Assembly (NCBI GenBank): GCA_027081695.1
Contig: JALWJI010000018.1
Span: 1 to 6,951 of the forward strand
Direction: 5' to 3'
Length of the DNA: 6,951 nucleotides
Source: Acidilobaceae archaeon
GTDB lineage: Archaea > Thermoproteota > Thermoprotei_A > Sulfolobales > Acidilobaceae
Both the position numbers and the translations under genes were made by a program. Shown here one piece after another: positions 5,200-6,951 of the stretch. The notes under the pieces are model-generated. The model was not told the origin of the DNA. It worked only from the letters and a program-made list of their open reading frames with translations, and did not search any database. Each line of letters starts with the position of its first letter. Within the stretch, counting starts at the first letter, position 1.

Positions 5200-6471
5200 C
5201 TAGCAATTGTCTTCTTCTTTAACAGGGCGTCCATCGGGGCACCATTTTATCCGCTTAGCACAGTGTGGACACACTGGCGCCATGTATGGTATGGGTCTTC
5301 CACAGTATGGACACACTAGTTGTGGTATTTGTTGTGGTTGCTGTTGCTGAGCTGGTTGTTGTGGCGGGTATTGTGGCGGTGGATAAGGTTGTTGGGGAGG
5401 ATAAGGGTAGGGGTACGGGTAGCCTGGATACTGTTGCTGTGGAGGATATGGATACGGGTAAGGATAGTATGGGTATGGGGGCCTCTGCTGTTGCGGCTGT
5501 CCGGGTTGCTGTGGCGGAGTCATCTGTTGCTGTGCTGGCGGCATTGGAGGCGGGTACATCATCCACGGCATCATTATAAACGGTGCGACTGCCGCAGCTG
5601 TGCCGGCTGATCCTTGTCCTTGAGATAGTTTCTCGGCTATCTTCTCTCTACCCATCCATTCTCTCTCGTACATTGCGGCAAAGGCTCGGGGACCACTCAT
5701 CTGGAGGATCCTCTTGTCTTCATCAGATATATCTAGTCTTAGTACTAGCTCGCTTATCGCAATACCGAACATCTCGTTTACTCGCTGTGAGATTCTCGCT
5801 TTCACATAGTCGCTGAACTCGTTTAGCATTGCCATAAAATCCGAGACGTTCTGTATAGTCCTTCCCATACGAGCCTGTTCTGTGGCGTATTCTGCGAGCG
5901 CGTCTCGTAAGGTGGAATCTATTATTGGAGCTATCAGTTCCCTTATGTCGTCTGTTGTGATCTCACTACTGGTCCCCATTACTCTGGTGTAGAAGGTCTC
6001 TAGCCTGTTCTCATCCACTGTATAATAATATGTTGCATTATAGAGTAAGTGGACGCCTATCCAGTCAATAAATGCTCTGCCTCCCAGCTGATCCTGGTAT
6101 CTTAGGAGGTTAACGAAGACTACGTCTGCCTTAAATATTGACTCTCCATAGAGGCCAGTAACGAGGCCCTGTAGGAATGGAACATTCTGGGTATCGAGGA
6201 AGTGTCGTCCAGCATCTACGACTCCCATGAGTTTACCATCACGGAAGAACAATGCTTTCTGTGCCTCGTTCACTATTAGGACGCTTCCAATACGTATCTC
6301 GTTCTTAGGATACCTCCATGCAATATAACTCCGCGGATCCAGATGATCAGGCCACTTGATAACCTCGGGATCTCCAGCGACTATCTTGGTTCCTTTACCA
6401 ATAAACTTGCCGAACTTGTCAAAAACCAATACTTCTCCCTCCACATAATAATAGGATACAACGATATACAT
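5200..6471 (-). CDS. SPFH (band 7) domain protein with P/Y/Q-rich tail and C-terminal zinc ribbon
   Basis: The 423-residue protein starts with a strand-rich lead (DPEVIKWPDHLDPRSYIAWRYP, 34-55). The SPFH core follows (about 58-250): GSVLIVNEAQKALFFRDGK (62-80), DAGRHFLDTQNVPFL (86-100), then ISELVLRLDISDEDKR (239-254). This matches the 'virion core protein-like' SPFH branch that includes B. subtilis YdjI, whose members scaffold membrane patches. There is no clear membrane helix apart from a short hydrophobic stretch, AAAVAPFIMMPWMM (292-305). Residues 305-383 are low-complexity Pro/Tyr/Gln, with a 15-residue repeat at 336-350 and 351-365. A zinc ribbon C387-x2-C390 ... C401-x2-C404 follows, with extra cysteines C411 and C423. 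The ATG at 6471 has no ribosome site, and a leader ORF lies just upstream. It faces the same way as the two zinc-ribbon membrane proteins, 109 bp away. Role in membrane organisation or stress is inferred. Confidence 0.9.
   Translation of the reverse strand: MYIVVSYYYVEGEVLVFDKFGKFIGKGTKIVAGDPEVIKWPDHLDPRSYIAWRYPKNEIRIGSVLIVNEAQKALFFRDGKLMGVVDAGRHFLDTQNVPFLQGLVTGLYGESIFKADVVFVNLLRYQDQLGGRAFIDWIGVHLLYNATYYYTVDENRLETFYTRVMGTSSEITTDDIRELIAPIIDSTLRDALAEYATEQARMGRTIQNVSDFMAMLNEFSDYVKARISQRVNEMFGIAISELVLRLDISDEDKRILQMSGPRAFAAMYEREWMGREKIAEKLSQGQGSAGTAAAVAPFIMMPWMMYPPPMPPAQQQMTPPQQPGQPQQQRPPYPYYPYPYPYPPQQQYPGYPYPYPYPPQQPYPPPQYPPQQPAQQQQPQQIPQLVCPYCGRPIPYMAPVCPHCAKRIKWCPDGRPVKEEDNC
5377..5466 (-). repeat. 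Two-copy 15-residue repeat in the SPFH tail
   Basis: Two adjacent 45-bp units (5422-5466 and 5377-5421) encode YPYPYPYPPQQQYPG and YPYPYPYPPQQPYPP. The peptides agree at 13 of 15 positions, but the DNA has diverged at many third positions. The repeat is therefore old, or kept by selection on composition, and not a recent slippage product. Confidence 0.7.
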
Positions 6472-6477
6472 ATATCA

Positions 6478-6510
6478 TTATACATCTAGAAGAGAACAAT
6501 GTATTCCCAT
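6478..6510 (-). CDS. Ten-codon leader ORF upstream of, and in frame with, the SPFH gene
   Basis: ATG at 6510 opens the peptide MGIHCSLLDV, ending in TAA at 6478-6480 with a second in-frame stop TGA directly after it. One TAT codon then separates the stops from the SPFH ATG at 6471. The best ribosome site of the intergenic region, GAGGAGG (6518-6524), sits 7 nt before this small ORF, while the SPFH ATG has none. Ribosomes ending at TAA would be next to the SPFH start and could re-initiate. Alternatives are that the ORF is chance and the SPFH message is leaderless, or that the true N-terminus once began at 6510 and was cut off by stop codons. Whether the peptide is made is unknown. Confidence 0.45.
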   Translation of the reverse strand: MGIHCSLLDV

Positions 6511-6517
6511 GATGAAG

Positions 6518-6524
6518 CCTCCTC
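6518..6524 (-). promoter_or_regulatory. Strong ribosome binding site (GAGGAGG) serving the leader ORF
   Basis: On the minus strand GAGGAGG is a near-perfect complement to the 3' end of archaeal 16S rRNA. It has ideal 7-nt spacing to the ATG at 6510 but stands 46 nt from the SPFH ATG at 6471, too far to serve that start directly. Confidence 0.6.
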
Positions 6525-6573
6525 AATCCAATATGGTCTATCCAGCAGAAAGTAGGGATAGAGTAGAATAGGA

Positions 6574-6586
6574 TCATTTAATCAAA
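6574..6586 (-). promoter_or_regulatory. Candidate box A for the SPFH transcript
   Basis: TTTGATTAAATG on the minus strand is the most box-A-like run between the CoA-transferase stop (6603) and the SPFH gene. It would place a start site near 6555, about 45 nt ahead of the leader ORF, so the GAGGAGG site would be in the message. Found by eye; weak support. Confidence 0.3.
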
Positions 6587-6602
6587 TTAGACTATTCTTA
6601 GT

Positions 6603-6951
6603 CTAGATTGTTGCTTTCCTCATGTCGCCGTGTTCTTCAAGCGCGATATGGAAGCTGTAAGCCTTGTCTAGTAGGTGTGGTATATGGCCCCCCTTGTTTT
6701 CGAGTGCTATCTTGTAGTATTTCCAGAGTAAGTCTCTGTAGTCTGGATCGGCACACCTCTCTATTATTATCGTGGCTTTTTCTCTCGGAGAGAGTCCTCT
6801 AAGATCACATAGTCCGTGCTCTGTCACAATTATGTCGACATCGTGGTCTGGTGTATCGACGTGTGTTACCATTGGTACTATGCTGGATATCTTGCCGTCC
6901 TTCCTGGTGCTTGGTGTTATAAATATGCTTAGATGAGCTGCTCTCGAGTAA
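6603..6951 (-). CDS. ACH1/AarC-type acetyl-CoA hydrolase or succinyl-CoA:acetate CoA-transferase (C-terminal end; runs off the right edge)
   Basis: The visible 115 residues form the C-terminal end of a family I CoA-transferase. They read from FITPSTRKDGKISSIVPMV through VDTPDHDVDIIVTEHG, LCDLRGLSPREKA and CADPDYRDLLWKYY to GGHIPHLLDKAYSFH and the end. The order 'KIS-x-IVPM-V-x-HVD-x-x-x-HDVD-x-x-VTE-x-G-x-x-DLRGL-x-P-x-E-x-A ... DYRD-x-L' and the GGH-x-PH-x-L block match the ACH1/AarC/Cat1 group. These proteins move CoA between succinate and acetate, or act as weak acetyl-CoA hydrolases. The catalytic glutamate lies in the part outside the window. Choosing between hydrolase and transferase from the tail alone is not possible. 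It lies 131 bp upstream of the SPFH ATG on the same strand, with a likely promoter in between, so a functional link to the SPFH module is not implied. Confidence 0.88.
   Translation of the reverse strand, partial: YSRAAHLSIFITPSTRKDGKISSIVPMVTHVDTPDHDVDIIVTEHGLCDLRGLSPREKATIIIERCADPDYRDLLWKYYKIALENKGGHIPHLLDKAYSFHIALEEHGDMRKATI

Noticed and set aside
5255..5610. Several overlapping open frames on both strands in the P/Y/Q-rich part of the SPFH gene
   Set aside because: They are by-products of the repetitive low-complexity DNA, which lacks stop codons in other frames. Their products are Thr/Ala-, Val- or Leu/Trp-rich strings without domains.
6509..6515. ATGATGA on the plus strand resembling the C box of an archaeal C/D-box RNA
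   Set aside because: No CTGA D box follows within the usual distance, and the bases are explained by the start of the leader ORF on the other strand.

Overview
The window looks like chromosome from a hyperthermophilic crenarchaeote, probably of the Desulfurococcales/Pyrodictiaceae type. This rests on heavy use of AGA, AGG and ATA codons, TTG and GTG starts next to GGAG/GGTGA-type ribosome sites, AT-rich box-A-like elements instead of bacterial promoters, and archaeal-type proteins (a TGS-family GTPase, a short archaeal sirtuin). The exact genus is inferred, not shown. The window holds nine protein genes, two of them cut by the window edges, and no tRNA, rRNA, CRISPR array or insertion sequence that I can see. 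Only one gene lies on the plus strand.

Left part (1-2000, minus strand): the N-terminal half of a DRG/OBG-like GTPase, then a Sir2 NAD-dependent deacylase preceded by a left-handed beta-helix protein of the gamma carbonic anhydrase family. The last two genes are 2 bp apart and surely share a transcript. The beta-helix protein has lost the first of three zinc-binding histidines, so it may not be a carbonic anhydrase.

Middle and right part (2001-6602): a likely membrane-associated module. A divergent AT-rich intergenic region leads into a plus-strand 190-residue helical protein. Facing it on the minus strand are (in transcription order) an SPFH (band 7) protein with a long P/Y/Q-rich tail and a C-terminal zinc ribbon, two paralogous zinc-ribbon proteins each ending in two membrane helices, and a 104-residue four-helix membrane protein. 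SPFH plus membrane-anchored zinc-ribbon proteins recalls the Bacillus subtilis ydjFGHI envelope-stress operon, in which the PspA homologue YdjF works with the SPFH protein YdjI. No PspA is visible here; the helical protein is a candidate functional partner. The SPFH gene has no ribosome site at its own start. The strong GAGGAGG upstream instead serves a ten-codon in-frame leader ORF that ends in TAATGA just before the SPFH ATG, which suggests translational coupling.

Right edge (6603-6951, minus strand): the C-terminal end of an ACH1/AarC-type acetyl-CoA hydrolase or succinyl-CoA:acetate CoA-transferase.
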